DNA from: Paratrimastix pyriformis
Taxonomy: Eukaryota; Preaxostyla; Paratrimastigidae
Reading direction: 5' to 3'
Assembly: GCA_027972325.1 (NCBI GenBank)
Contig: JAPMOS010000012.1
Location: forward strand, 124,001-188,000
DNA: 64,000 bases
Shown in pieces: positions 11,938-24,700 of this stretch. Each line of letters begins with the position of its first letter. Position 1 is the stretch's first letter. The notes below the pieces were generated by a model. That model did not search any database and was not told the DNA's origin. It was given only the letters and a program-made list of their open reading frames with translations. The translations under genes and the position numbers were made by a program.

Positions 11938-12296
11938 GCGCGGAGAGACCGAAGCAAACCAGGCGGGTGAAGGTGTAAACCGACTTGACGACGGAGAAAA
12001 GAAAGTGCTGGCCGCCTCTCCTCGCATCCGGGCCGTGCAGGTCCTCCGAACATCGGGGTTGGGGGGGGTTGGGGGGATATTTGTGACAAAACAAACGAAA
12101 CGACAAAAAAAGATAAGATAAACAGTGCGATGGGCGAAACAGCAGTCACACCGAAGAGGCATTCACAAAATGAGAGCCCAGGACAGGCGGCACGAGAAGG
12201 GAACCTCTCACCCCAGCAATGTCGCGCGCCCCCGGCTCTTCGTCTCCTCATCCGGTGCGACCGGCCGCCCCGCTCGCGGGATTACCCCCGGTGCGC
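11938..12296. other. Intergenic region between Cys-rich ORF and kinase 3' end
   Basis: About 360 bp of lower GC with a short G-run near 12060-12075 and A-rich sequence at 12090-12120. Probably 3' flanks of the two genes that point at each other. I see no RNA gene or repeat of note. Confidence 0.35.
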
Positions 12297-13099
12297 TCAG
12301 CGCCTCCTGGTCGCTGGGTGCGGGTGCAGCCTGTCCCGGCTGGGATCCACGAGCAGCGGCCGTCCGGCCAGCCGTGCCGAGGCCGGGCCGCCCGCGGGGA
12401 GGAACCCCGCTGTGCTGTGGGGGGTTGTCGTGAGGTGCAATGGGGGTGCCGCCCCCTGGGGGCCCAGGCGGGCGGCGGTGGGGGCGGGGGTGGCGGTGGC
12501 CGAGGCCGGGTGAGGGAGCGGCGGGCGGCGGGCAGGGGGGGTAGCCGCCTCGGCCAGGCGGAGGATGTGGCCCAGGCGGGCGGCCGCGGGGGGCGCGTGC
12601 AGCAGGGCCATCTGGAGGCCCGCCGCCAGGAGGGGGCTCAGCTGTACGTGGGACAGGCTCCCCAGCGTGAGCCGGGGCCCTCCCCCGACCCGGGGGGCCG
12701 CGGGAAGGCTCTCGGGGGGGCTCCAGCAGGCCGACGGGACGGCGCCTCCGGCGTGGATGGGCCCCGGGGCGGGGGGATGGCCCGGGGTGGGGGCCGCCGG
12801 GGTCCGGCGGGGTGGGAGGGGCGGGAGGGTCGATGGACGGGGTGTGCGCAGGCCCGCCAGGCGGCCCGGGCCGAGGACGTCCGAAGAGGACGGCACGGAG
12901 GAGGAGGAGGGAGCCTGCCGAGGGGCGGCGGGGCCGGTGGTGGGGGGCGGGGCGAGCGGCTGGGGGGGAAGGGCCACTCGTCGGGCATCGCCAGGTGGGG
13001 CGGCGGGTTCTCGGGGTCGTACTCGTACGAGCTCGCCAGCACCGCCGGGTCGTCGAAGCTGCGCAGCATCACCGTCCCCAGGACGGCCATCTGCGCCGG

Positions 13100-13133
<34 letters not shown>

Positions 13134-16100
13134 GCGAGTCTGAGTGTCGGTCCGACTTGCCGAGGGACAGGGACGGGGTTGGCAGCCTCAACAGGGGGGA
13201 GCTGGCGGGCGGTGCGGACCCACTGGGCGAGGCGGCTCATCCGGTGGGGCTGGCGGGCGAAGGCCCGGTTGCGGGCCCAGGCGCGGGTGGTGGTGGCGAG
13301 GATGGCCACCGCCCCGAAGAGGCGCATCATGGCCAGCGGGGCAGCCGGAACTGCACGGCCAACCACCGTCGCCACCCGCCCCCCCAGGGGGCAGAGCAGG
13401 AAGGGCGTGAGCGCAGAGCAGCAGCCCACGGCCAGGGTGCGACGAAGAGCCCCGATCGAGCACAGGGGGAGGGGGGGAGGGGAGGGGGAGGGGGAGGAGG
13501 AGGAGGGGATGGGGGCCGCAGACCATGATGCTCATCAGGGGCGGGGCCGAGATGAGGGCGTACAGGTCGCACACGAGCAGTTGCCAGGCCTCGCCCTCGC
13601 TGCCCGAGGCGCCCAGGGCGGCGCCCCTGCGGAGGGGCGGCTCGGGGGCCCGCGGCACCACCAGCATCGCCTCGGCGCCCCCCTCGGGCTGGCCGGCAGC
13701 CGGCGCGTCGCCCTCGTCGGGCTCGTCCTCCTCGAGGGCCATGGCGCCCCCCTCGTCCCCGTCCCCCTCGGCCGCCGCCTCCGCCGCCTCGGCCTCCGCA
13801 TCGCCAAACTCGTCGCCCGCGGGGCCGGCAGCATCGTCCGCGGGGCCGGCCACCACCACCCCCAGCAGGGGGCCGGTCAGGGGGCGGTGGCGCAGCACGG
13901 GCGGGGCCGAGTCGGCCGCTACGTGGGTGCGGTGCTTCTTGCGGGCCTGCAGCTGGGGGGCCGCCCCCTGGGCCGCCGTGGCGAGCCGCCCCCCGCTGTT
14001 GGGCCCGGCGGTGGCCGGGGTGGTGGTGGCCGGGGCGGCGGGGGCGGGGGCGGGGGCCAGGGCGGGGGCCCGGCCCGCGAGCCAGTCGTCGGCGGTCTCG
14101 TCGTTCAGCGAGAAGGTCGGCTCGTCCAGGTCCTCGTCCAGGTCCTCGTCCGGCCCGCCCGCCCCGGCGCCCCGGCGGCGCAGCAGGGCCGGGCAGGTGG
14201 GCGGGGGCCGCATGAAGACGGGCGGCGGCACCACGGGCGCGCTGCCCTCGGGCCCGAAGCCGTCCCAGGAGGTCCGCAGGGAGGAGGGCTCCCGCCGGGT
14301 GGCCCCGGCCGGCCGGCTGCCCAGCGGGGGCGTGTCCACGCTGCCGTGGATGGCGCCCTCGTCGTCCTCCTCCTCGTCCGCCCGCTGCCGACCCTCCCCG
14401 TCGGCCCGCTCCATGGGGGCGGCCCCGGCCTCCCCGGGGGAGGAGAAGGTCGCGGATGGTGGGGGCGGCAGCTGGGGCCCGGGCGGGTGATGCATCAGGA
14501 CGGCGGCCCGGGGCGGCTCGGTCGAGGCGGACCCCCCCGAGAGCAGCGAATCGGGCGGGCTGCCCGTGGGGGTGCCCGGAGGGGGGAAGAGCGACGACGG
14601 GCTGGTGGTGGTGGGGGTGGTGGTGGGGGTGGCGCCGGTGCCGGTGGGGAGTGGCGGGAGGGTGGGTGGCCAAGGGCACGGCCATGGGGGTTGGGGAGGC
14701 GGGGCCGGCCCGGCCGAACATGGAGCCCCGGGGCTGGGCGGCGGCCGCGGCGGTGGCCGGGTGGGAGGCGAACCGGAACTCGGACAGGGACCCGGCGCCC
14801 GCCAGGCCGGCCGGGGGCATGGCGCTCTGCTGGGGCAGCACGGGGGGCGAGGGCATGGCCGGGGGCAGGAAGTAGGCCGCCGAGCCGCCCGTGGCGGGGC
14901 TGGTCGAGTGGCCCGACGAGGAGGCCGGGCTCAGGGGGCGCAGGGGCGGGGTGGGCATGGGCGGGGCGTCATCGGGTAGCCGCCCATCAGCAGCGGGCTG
15001 CCCCGGGGCCCGAACATGATCGGCGAGGCGGCCGGCAGCAGCGGCGAGGAGCCCGGCGGGGGGATGCTCAGGGGGGCGGGCGCCACCGCCCGGGGGTGCC
15101 CCGGGGTGGGCGGCGGGGCCAGGCTGATGGGCGAGGGGGTCCCGCCGCCGTGGCCGCCGCCGCCGCCGCCGCCGCCGCCGCTGCCCCACCCATAGGCGGC
15201 GCTGGCGGAGGCGGCCCCCGGGGTGACGGGCGAGTCCGAGGGGGGGAAGGACTGGGCCGAGAGGAGCGGGGTCGACATGAGCTCGGCCGTGGGGGTCTCC
15301 ACGGCCGCCAGCCGATCCGAGGGCGAGGGCGGCACCGAGAGCAGGCAGCCGACGGCCCCGCTGGCGGCGGCGGCGGCGGTGGTGGTGGCGGGCGGGCCCA
15401 TGGCGGGTCCCAGGAAGGGCGACGGGCCCATGGCCGGGTCGGCCTCGGGCCGGGGCGAGTCCAGGGGCGGGGCGGTGACGGCATGCGGGGTGGGGCAGCC
15501 CTGCGGGGCGATGGGCGAGAAGTCGGTGGGCGAGGCGCACGCGTCGGCGGGCGACCGGATGATGGGGTTGGCGGCCAGCCCGAGGGCCGCCGCGGCCGCC
15601 ACGAGGGGCGTGATGGGCGCCGGGCGCGGGGTCCGGCCGCCGCACGTGGCCGGGGGTGTGCCTGCCCGGGGGGCGGCCGGCCGGGTGGGGGTCGGCGGCT
15701 GTCGGGCGGGGCTGGGTGGCGGGACGGGCCGGCGCGGGGTGGGGTGGGAGAGGACGAAGGGCGAGGGCCCGGGCGAGGCGGGCGGGTGCTCGGGCTCGGG
15801 GTCTGCGGCTGCCAGCAGCTGGGGCTGGGCGTCGAGGCGGCCCGCATCTGGGGGTCTGCGCCTGGGGCGGGCGGCACGGGCGCCTGGGGGGCGGGGCCCG
15901 TTGTCTCCCCACCGGCCCGGGCGGCAGCGGCGACGGCCTCCTCGGCGCGGCACTCGGCGAAGGCGGCCATGAGGCTGCGGTGGTACTGCATGGACTCCTC
16001 GGTGGCCGCGAAGGGCGACCCGGCAAGGGCCCCGCCGCTCGGGGGGCAGCCCTCGGGGCCGCAGCGTGCCAACAACGGGGGGGGAGGGGGGGGGGGGGGG

Positions 16101-18150
16101 GGGGCGGACCCGGCAGGTGAGCGCGCGTGTGAGTGAGCAAAACGCACTGCCGCCACCCATCAGGCTCCCCACTGGCCCTGACACGGGGGAGGGCGACGGG
16201 GGCTGGGACGGGGAGCGAGGGGGTGAGGGGCGGAGGGGCGGCGGACCCTCGCCCGCCGGCTGGGGGTTGCCGATGGCCGTGGCGGCCAGGGGGTCCGCGA
16301 TGAAGGGCAGCTGGGCCGCCGGGCTGGCCGCGAAGGTGAGCAGCTTGGCCGAGACCGTGGGCACCAGCCGGCCGCACTTGCGCAGCAGCCGGATGGGCTT
16401 GGGCGTGTTCTGGCGCGCCCCCCGCACGGCCCCCATCGGGAGTCGGTGAGGAGGTAAGGAGTGCCAGCCCCAGGCCCAGCCCCAGACCCAGCCCCAGGCC
16501 CCAGCCCCAGGCCCCAGCCCCAGCCCCAGGAGGGGGGCTGAGGAACGGACGACGTATCCACGCAGTTGGAGGCGCTGGGCGAGGACGGGGTGCGCCAGGG
16601 CCGCGTCGATGGTGAGCCGCTGGGCCGGGTTGACGTCGAGCATCCTGACACGGACACACCCACAAAACGCCCCGGCAGGCAGGTGAGCGCAGTCCCGAGG
16701 GCAGAGAACGGGGGGGGGGGGGGGGGGGGGGGACGGGGTGCGGACTGGAGGATGAGCGCGCTGAGCTGGGGCGAGCGGCCGGGCAGGGGAAGAAGGACTC
16801 GGGCCGCTCGCGGAGGCGGCGCCAGAGGCGTCCGTTGGCGGGCATGACGATGCCCAGGGCGGCCTCGAAGAGGGTGATCCCGGCCGAGAAGACGTCCGCC
16901 GCCGGGTGATGTACCCCTGCAGCACCTCCGGCGCCAGGTATGCGAGTCCCCCCTCCGTCTGGCGGGCGCGGGGCGGCCACACCACACGGGGAAAGGGGGC
17001 GGGCGGTGGTGAAAAGATCTGCAGTGCGTGGTGGGTCCCCGTGCCCACCCCCAGCGTCCAGCCCGGGCCGGCGGAAGGAGGTGGCCTGGGACCCCCCCCC
17101 CCCCCCCCCCCGTCCCCCCACTCGACGTGCCTGGAATTGGACGGACCTCCCAGTTGCGGCCCGTGTGGTGGGAGAGGCCGAAGTCGCCCAGCTTGAGGGT
17201 GCCGGCCCCCTTGATGAAGATGTTGTCCGGCTTGACGTCCAGGTGGACAATGTTCCGGTCGTGGATCCACTTGAGCCCCTGCCCGCCCCGCCCCCAAACC
17301 ACAGACGGCCAAGCAGATGTGAACGGTTTGTGAATGCCCAGGAGGCGGAAAGGCCCCGGGGGGGTCGCGTGCGTGGGGGAGAGTGCGTGGGGGAGAGGGA
17401 CGGAGGAGGGGGGATGCAGACCAGGGCGATGTCGAGGGCGAAGTCCCACAGGGCGGCTTCCTCCACGTCGACGTGCTTGTACAGGTAGTCCTCCAGGGTG
17501 CCCGGGCAGAGCTCGATCTGGATGAAGAGTTGGCCGCCCTCCTCCCAGGCCTGGTGGTACTGGACCAGGTGCGGATGGAACCCCAGGTTGGCCCGGGTCC
17601 GCAGTTCCTGCAGGGCCGAGTCCCTGATGAGAGCCCCCCCGTGATCCACATCGCTGCGAGAAGGAGTCGAGGACAGACCGGTCGCGGGCAGTGTGGATGG
17701 GCTTGGTGGTGCACTTCACAGCGTACTCTTTCCCGTCATCGCGACATCGACAACGGAGGACTTCGGCAAACGAACCCCTTCCCAAGTGTCCCAAGATATC
17801 GAAGTGATCGTGGAAGTAGGATTTGTGTCTGCTGGTGACTGGGGTGGGCGTCACTTTCACTATGCGGGGGGAAAGGGGAATGTCTGAAGAGTCGAGCAGG
17901 AACCCGAGGACAGACTGCTGAAAGGGGTAGAAAAGTCAATTTTGTACTGGGGGGTCGGAGGGTTCTCGCGGGCGCCATAGTACCGGACGGGCGATTGCTT
18001 ATTGGGGCGTGATGGGACCGGAATCTTTTTCAGCTTTGCGTTGGGGTCGTCCTTCCGGACAAAGCTCTCCTCTTCAAAGGTCCGGAAGTCTGGTATGATG
18101 AGCGCAGGGCGGCGACGGGCAGAGCCCACACCGTCTTGCTCCTCGTACAT
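12297..18150 (-). CDS. Wee1/Myt1-like protein kinase with very long Pro-rich C-terminus
   Basis: The first ATG (18148-18150) opens an N-terminal segment (YEEQDGVGSARRRPALIIPD). The kinase domain begins by about 17860: FDILGHLGRGSFAEVLRCR (P-loop GxGxFAxV), then EYAVKCT with the ATP-binding Lys. Next come HPHLVQYHQAWEEGGQLFIQ (near 17555), IVHLDVKPDNIFI (near 17240; HLDVKP is the Myt1/Wee1 form of HRDLKP), LGDFGLSHHTG (near 17190) and EGGLAYLAPEVLQG (near 16930). Wee1 and Myt1 inhibit Cdk1 by phosphorylating it and so delay mitosis. Beyond about 16150 the protein is Pro/Ser/Ala-rich for over a thousand codons, with an acidic stretch near 14100-14150. It then has hydrophobic segments near 13580 (LLVCDLYALISAPPLMSIMVC) and 13300-13430 that could be membrane spans; Myt1 is membrane-anchored C-terminally. 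Introns hold G- or C-runs. Exon joins between 18000 and 17860, near 15800 and after 13500 are unresolved, and the tail could be a second gene. The stop is at 12297. Confidence 0.7.
13099..13132. repeat. Homopolymer G-run in a kinase-gene intron
   Basis: About 30 consecutive G on the plus strand, so a C-run in the sense of the minus-strand kinase gene. Similar runs lie at about 16078-16104 and 16710-16732. A C-run on the plus strand is at about 17093-17112. Confidence 0.85.
16456..16534. repeat. CAGCCC-type hexamer repeat in a kinase-gene intron
   Basis: Degenerate tandem units of CCAGGCCCAGC/CAGCCC type on the plus strand between the exon ending near 16440 and the one near 16640. On the sense strand this is a GGGCTG array. 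Confidence 0.7.
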
Positions 18151-18744
18151 CCGTGGTGCCTGTTTTGTGAAAAAGCGGGGTCAGGTGTTCGCGGCAAACG
18201 GTTTTGGCTTTTGAATTTAAATATCTAAACCATCCGTAAAAAAGACTCGCCGATTGTCTCAACAGGGTCGCCACCCCGTTCGAGGTCACGCTCCGTCTTT
18301 TTTGGGGGGGACTTTGGCGGACCCATTTGATCATGCGTCGACTCGAACAAAAGGTGGCTAGATTTTAGTTATACCCTGATGTAGTTCCCTTTTGTTCCGA
18401 ACCAACAATCTTTAAAATTCTTGGTCACGTGTCATCGAAAGCAGCCGTATATTTTTCAAAAAAAAAAAAGAGAGTGTGAGCCCCCGCTTATATTGGCTAT
18501 CTTCGGTTCACTCCCGTTTCGTCCTTTCCTCCGTCAAGTCTTCTGCCAAGGTGGATGAAATCCACTCGTTCCAACTAGGCCAAAAACTTTACAATTTTAC
18601 GGGACCCGCTCGCCCCCGATCTCATGGCTCGCGACCCTCTTCGGTCTTTCTCCGCACTGCTGTTCACTTCTTGTTCACTTCTCTTTGGTTACTCTTGTTT
18701 CACAATAGCCACAAAAAGAGAGCCCCCGTGGCCACCTCCTGCCA
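18151..18744. promoter_or_regulatory. Divergent promoter region between the kinase and the giant Pro-rich gene
   Basis: These 594 bp lie between two divergent start codons. GC falls sharply at 18190-18480, with A- and T-runs such as the A-run near 18458-18470 and TTTAAATAT-like sequence near 18215. No ORF here is supported, although a hydrophobic reading frame opens at 18624. Promoter function is inferred from position and composition only. Confidence 0.5.
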
Positions 18745-21700
18745 ATGGGTCATATGGCAACCCTCATATCGCCGCCCCCTCCCCCCTCCCCTGTGACCGG
18801 AACGAATCCCATTGTGGGGCATGGACTGGCGTCGTGGGGGACATCTCGAAACGTTGCTGCGGATCGATCCCCCACGTCATCAGGACCCTCGGGCACCCCC
18901 CCCTACCAGCAGCCCCTGTCGTCGTACTCCCCGACTCCATCCCTGGCCATCCTGCCCTGCCGACCCGCGTCTTCTCCGTCGAACCCGGAGCACGCCGCAA
19001 TGGTCTGCCTTGATCAGCAGTATCTATTGGTTGCTCACAGACGCCCTTATCTTTTTTCCAGGAGGGAGCGACACCCCTCGACTCGCCCGGCCGGGCGCCG
19101 AGTCCGGGCAGGAGCCCCTCCCCACTCCGGCCAGGCTCCCCGATGTCGTACACGCCAGCGGAATCGCTGCCCTCCTCGCCGGGGAGCCCCCTGGCCCAGC
19201 CTCCAGCCTTTCTGGAGGGGGCCTTCGACCCGAACACCCTCAAGACCGCCGCCGGGCTGCCGACCCTGGCCCGCTCGCGGGACGACCCCGAGGCGCCCCC
19301 ACCCACCCCCTCCGCCACCGCCGGGCCGGGGCCATCGCCCATGTCCGGCCCCACCGCTCCCTGGAGTGCCCTCCCGGGGGGCGCGGGGTCGCCGGTTCAA
19401 CACCCGCTGCCCGCCCAGCAGCAGCCGGGGACGCCGCCCCTGCTGGGGCCCCGTGTGATCAACCTGCTGCCCGTTCCGCTCCTCCCCACCGCCGGGTCGG
19501 CCTCCCCCCGGGTCGCCGCCGCCACCCCGCGGGTCGCCTCGCCTGGCAACACGGCCCGCCGGCCTCTGACGCCCGTCTCCTTCCCCCTGCCCCTGGGGAG
19601 CGGCACCCCCCGGGCCGCCCTGACGGCCCCGGCCCCTTCTGCCGGCACGGGCCCCCCGGGGGCGGCCGCGGCGGCAACGGCAGGTGCGCCGGGGGTCGGG
19701 TCTGCCGGGGCGGCCGCCCCGGGCGCCTCCCGCAACGATCTGCGGGCATGGGACGAGGAGCTCTCCGAGGGCGGGCCTCCCTCGCGCCCCGGGACGCCCC
19801 TCTCCTCGGCGGGCGGCTCGCGGACCAACCTGCTGGCCTCCCTGGGCCGCGCCAAGAGCCCCCTGGTCCGCCCGGCCCGCCCTGGCTACGCACCACCCCT
19901 GCACCCCACCATGCGCCCGCACACACACACACACACGCAACCCGCCTCGCGGCGGTCTCGTGCCCCTCGCATTATCCCCCCCTCATCTCGCCTTCACTCC
20001 CCTCCTGCCCCCCTTTGCGCTGGGCGCTGGGCCGATGGGTACCGCGGTGTCGGCTGCTGCCCTCCCCCCTCTGCCCCTGCGCTTCGCCCAGCCATCGCCC
20101 CTGCGTGCCGGGCCTGCGGGCCACCCGCTCTCGCCCCTGCACCGCCACGCCGGGACGGCCATCCCAAAGGCCGCGACCTCCTCCTCCGCCAACACCGCCA
20201 CCACCACCACCGGGTCGGCCGAGTCGCGCGCCCGGCCGGCCACGTCGCCCGTCCGGCGCCCACAGCACCCCGCCGCAACCAGCCCGGCCCCGGGGGGCGC
20301 CGCCACGGCCCGCGGCCACCCGAGGGACGACCTGCCCCCAGGATCCCCCGGCCGCAGCCCCGCCCGGCGCGGCTTCCGCCAGCATGGTCGCGACCAGCCC
20401 CCCTCTTGGCGTCCCTTCGGCAGGGGGAGGAGGGTCGGATCAGGAGTGGGGCGATGAGGTGGCGGTTGTCGTCATCGTGACGTGATGCCGGTGGGTCTCG
20501 TTGTTGTTGTTGCTGCTCTTGTTGGGAGAGTAGGTCTGATCACCGGCAAGCGGTCGCCCCTCGCAAAGGCGCGTCCTGCCTCCTCGCCCGGGTCTGCCCT
20601 CCGCCTCCTCTGCACCCATTCCTCCCTCTCCCTCCCCTCTGCCCCCCCCCCCCCCCCCCCCCTCTGCCCCCACCCTGACGAACCCTGTCTCACCCCATGG
20701 GCGGGGGGCCGGGCAGACACATGGCCACCCAGCTGCTGGACGCCCGGGTGGACCTGGGGCCGGCCCAGCCGAGCCCCCGGGCGGCGGTCAACCTGCACCA
20801 GCAGCGCCTCTACGAGCGGCTCCGGCTGCCCCATTCCGACAGCCCTGCCGCCAGCGGGCCCCCCGGGACTGCGCGGGCGGTGGCCACGGCCACGGCCACG
20901 GCCGAGTGGAGCGGCCCTCTGCCCACGTCCCCCGAGGGCATCAGCGCCAGCCCCATCCGGCCCTCGCCTCGCTCCCCCGACCGGCGCGGCCGCCTGCTGA
21001 CGGGGTCCCCCCGGGGCCTGCCACCACCGTCCCCCAAATCCCCCAAGTCACCCAGTACCCCCAGGTCCCCCAGGACCCCCAAGTCCCCCAGGTCCCCCAG
21101 GGCCCTCGCGGCTCCCGCCCCGGCACTCGCCGCCCAGGCCGGGGCCCCCTCGGCCACCACGGCCGCCTCCGCGCCCCACCAGCAGCAACAGCCCCTGCCG
21201 GGGCAACAGCCGCAGCCGCATCCGCAGCCTGGCGGAGCGGAACAGCCACAGGCCGGGCGCCCCTCCTCGTCGGGTGCTCCTGGTGGGGGTGGCGGGCACC
21301 CGGAGCCGCGCCACCCGCCGCCCCAGCCGCCGCTGAGCCCCCGGTCGCCGGCCGGCCGGCCCGAGTATGCCCTCATCGCAGCCGCCACCGTCGCCGGGGC
21401 CGCCGCGGGGCCCGACGAGGCCGAGGGGGGGGACGGGGGCGCGGCGGCCGACCTGGGCTGGATGCCGCCCTTTGGGATGCTCGTCTCGACGGCCCAGGCC
21501 GTCCCCGTGGCCGGCCCCACCCCCACCGCGAGCCCCCTCCTCGGCGGCGCCGCTACCGGGGCCCGCCCGGCCACGGCCGCCAGCCCGCCCATGGCGGGGG
21601 CCCCGCGGGGCCCGACACCCACCTCGGGGACCTACGTCCCGCCCTGGCTCCTCGAGGACGTCGGCATGGCCGAGGTCGGTGCGGCACCTCCTCCCCTCCC

Positions 21701-24700
21701 TCCCCCTTCACCGCCGCCATCGCTGCTGCTGCTGCCGTTCAAAAGTCTTAATCTGCGCTTTCCAATCGGCCCCGATGGGGACTGCGATATGTTGGCGGGA
21801 TGATGATGGTTGTTGGTTGTCATTGGATTGGTGGTGGCAGCGCCGCGTGGAGCCCAAGGCGCTCTCGCAGGTTGGCGTTGCGACCAAGCTGAAGCGGGAC
21901 GCCGTCACCCGGCTGCGGCCGGGCACGGCCGCCCTGGTCCTGGAGCGGCCCGTCTGCGAGGGGGTCGCCCCGCCGGCCAGCCTGGCCCAGCCCGGGCCCG
22001 ACATGATGGCCCCCGTGCCCACGATGGGCAGCGACCTCTTCTGGCGCCAGGCCAAGGCCCAGCGCGACCTCGAGCTGCACCAGCAGCAGGCCGCACCCCC
22101 GCCGGCTGCCCCGGAGGGCGCCATGGAGGCCCCCGGCAGCCCCCAGGACGACGCGCCGGCTGCCGCCTCTGAACCTCCGGCTCCCCCGCCCGCGCAGCAG
22201 CAGCAGCAGCCCGCCCCCGCCCCCGCTCCCGCTCCCGCCCCTGGGGATGCGCCGCCCCAGCCCTCCCAGGAGCCCCAACCAGAGGCCGAGCCCGAGCCCG
22301 AGCCCGAGCCCGCCTCGCCCACCGACCGGCCCGACTCGGTCGCCCCCGCCGCCCTGCTGCGGTCGGACCTGTCCCAGGGCCTGCTGCCCGTGCCCTCCCA
22401 GCAGCAGCCTGCCGCCCAGGGGCCCCGGCCCCCCTCGCCCCCAGCCGGCCAGCCCGACCAGCCCGACCAGCCCGACCAGCCCGACCAGGCCGGGCCCGAG
22501 GAACCGCCGCCGCCGCAGCAGCAGCAGCAACTTTCAGGCCTCGGCGGCAGCCCCCAGCAGCCGGCTGCGCTCCGGCCGGCCTCCCCTCCCCCGGGGCGGC
22601 CCCTCTCGCCCCGAGTGCCGCTCTCGCCCCGGCCCGTCTCCTCGGCCGGCCGGCCCGGGGCCCCCGAGACGCCGCCCCCCGACCGGGGCCACGTCCCCGT
22701 CATGCCGACCCCCATCCCGGTCGGGGTGCCGGCCCTCGTCGGCAGCCCGGCCCCCCCGGGGTCGCCCTCGCCCCTGCCCCCCTCGCCCCTGCCCCCGGCC
22801 CTCGCCTCGCCCTCGCCCTCGACCCACCACCCCTTGGGCGGCCCGGCCGTGGTGACCTTGGTGGCCCCGGCGGTGGCCCCCCCCGCCCGACCCCGGGCGG
22901 CCGGCAACAGCAGCAGCCCGGCCGCCGTGCGCCCGTGCCACTCGCCCCGGCCGGTGCGGGCCCGCTCGCCCGCCCCCCGGATTGAGATCCCTCCCCGGGC
23001 GGACCCCTTCGCGGCCCTGGTGCGCGCCCCCTCGGGCGACCTGCAGCGGGTCACCTCCTCGGCCGCCCCCGGCCGGCGCCAGACCCACGAGGGGCACCCG
23101 GCCAGCACCCGCCAGCCCACCGCCGGCCCTGGCGGCCCCCAGGAGGAGGCCCTGGCTGCCGGCGCTGCCGGCGGTGCCGCCGGGGGGGCGGCGGCGGCGG
23201 CGGCGGAGAGCAGTGGCAGCGGCAGCGGCCTGATGGGCAGCCACAGCCCGGCCACGACCATGCCCCTGGTGAGCCCCTCCACCCTGGCCACGGGCCGCTC
23301 CTCGCTGCGCCTGGCCACTCCCGACGGGTGCTCACCCCTGGGGCGGTCCCTGCCCCCCGTCAGCCCCTCCGAGGCCGCCGCGGCGGGGGGGTCCCTGTCG
23401 CCCGTCGATGGCGACAGTGCTCTGGGCGGCGACAGCGGTGGTGGGGCGGCGGACGATGACGCGGGTGCCCGCTGGCCCGCGGCGGGGGCCGCCCGGCGTG
23501 GGCTGGACGCGCCGCCCCCCGAGCTGCTCGAGGAGGACGAGATGCCGCCCGCCATGAGCCGCTCGCCTCCCCCGCCCGCCGACCGTCCCGCGGCAGCCAC
23601 CACCACCACCGGGGAAGAGCCGCCGCCCCCGCCAGAGCCCGTCACGGGCGCCTCGTCGGCCGACCCGTCGCTCACCTCGACGGCCACGGGGCCCGCCAGC
23701 CGGCCGGGAGCGACGGCGGAGGCCGAGGGGGCCAGCCGGGGTTCCCAGCTGGGCCGCTGCTCGGCCGACGAGCCCGAGCCCCCGCCCCCCAGCCTGGCCG
23801 CCGCCCCACCGCCGCCCCTGCCGCTCCAACGGGCCCACGAAGAGGCGGCCCCCACCTCGCGTCGCCCCCCGGGTGGTCACAGCCCGCAGCCGCAGACGCC
23901 GCGGCAGGTTCTGGTGGCCCTGACGGCCCGGGCCCGCATCTCGCCCCTCTCGCCGCCCCCGGCGGCCCGCCGGCGGCCCGCCAGCGCGGCGCCCATCCTG
24001 GGGCTGGGTCCCCCGGCCGTGGCCCCCGGGCGGCGCTCCCCGGGGGAGCTGCCGGCGCCCCTGCCCCGCGGGCTGCCCGCCCTGGGTGCGGGCGGCGAGG
24101 TGGACATGGTCCAGGCCGCCCAGCTGGCCACGGCCCTGTCGCCCCGCCGGCCGGCGCCCCCGATGACCCCCACCGTCCCGGCGGGGGCCCGGGGGGCGGC
24201 CGGGGCCCCGGTCATCGGCCGGGTGGTGGCCCTCTTCCCCCTGGAGAGCCGCGCCCCTGACGGCGGCCCTGACCCGGAGCCCGCCGCCCCGGCCCCATCG
24301 CACTACTGCTTCATGGCCGCCCGGTCCGCCTCGACCCTCCACCCACCCGTCCCCTCGACCCTCTCCTCCTCGTCCTCATATGCTGACCCGTTCGCTGTTC
24401 CTCCGGCGTCTTCCCCCCCTCACGGCACAGGGGCCCGACGGCCGGGGGTCTCAGCACGGCCCCCGCCATGTCGCCCCTGGGGGGGTCCGCCTCGCCGGCA
24501 TCCCCCGGCCGAGCCCCCGTCCTGGCCGTGGGCGGGGCCCCCGCCGGCTTCGCGGCCGCCTCGGCCCGGGCCCGCCGCCAGGAGCGCGACCTGGGCATCG
24601 TCCAGGCCACCCCCAGGCCCGGCTCGGGGCCCCCCGCCCGCCTCAGCCCAACCGCCGCCGCCGCAGCGGCCGCCACCATGCGGCCCCCGTCGTCGACCCC

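Noticed and set aside
11354-12121. 255-codon plus-strand open frame
   Set aside because: No domain, atypical composition for this genome and overlap with the better-supported Cys-rich frame; kept only as intergenic sequence.
12219-16136. A 1,305-codon plus-strand open frame rich in Gly/Arg
   Set aside because: It lies antisense to the proline-rich kinase tail; Gly/Arg-rich frames are the mirror of Pro/Ala-rich codons in GC-rich DNA and it crosses G-run introns.
18624-19013. Secreted or membrane protein opening MARDPLRSFSALLFTSC
   Set aside because: It overlaps the promoter region and the first exon of the giant gene in another frame, and loses any coding look after 18745.
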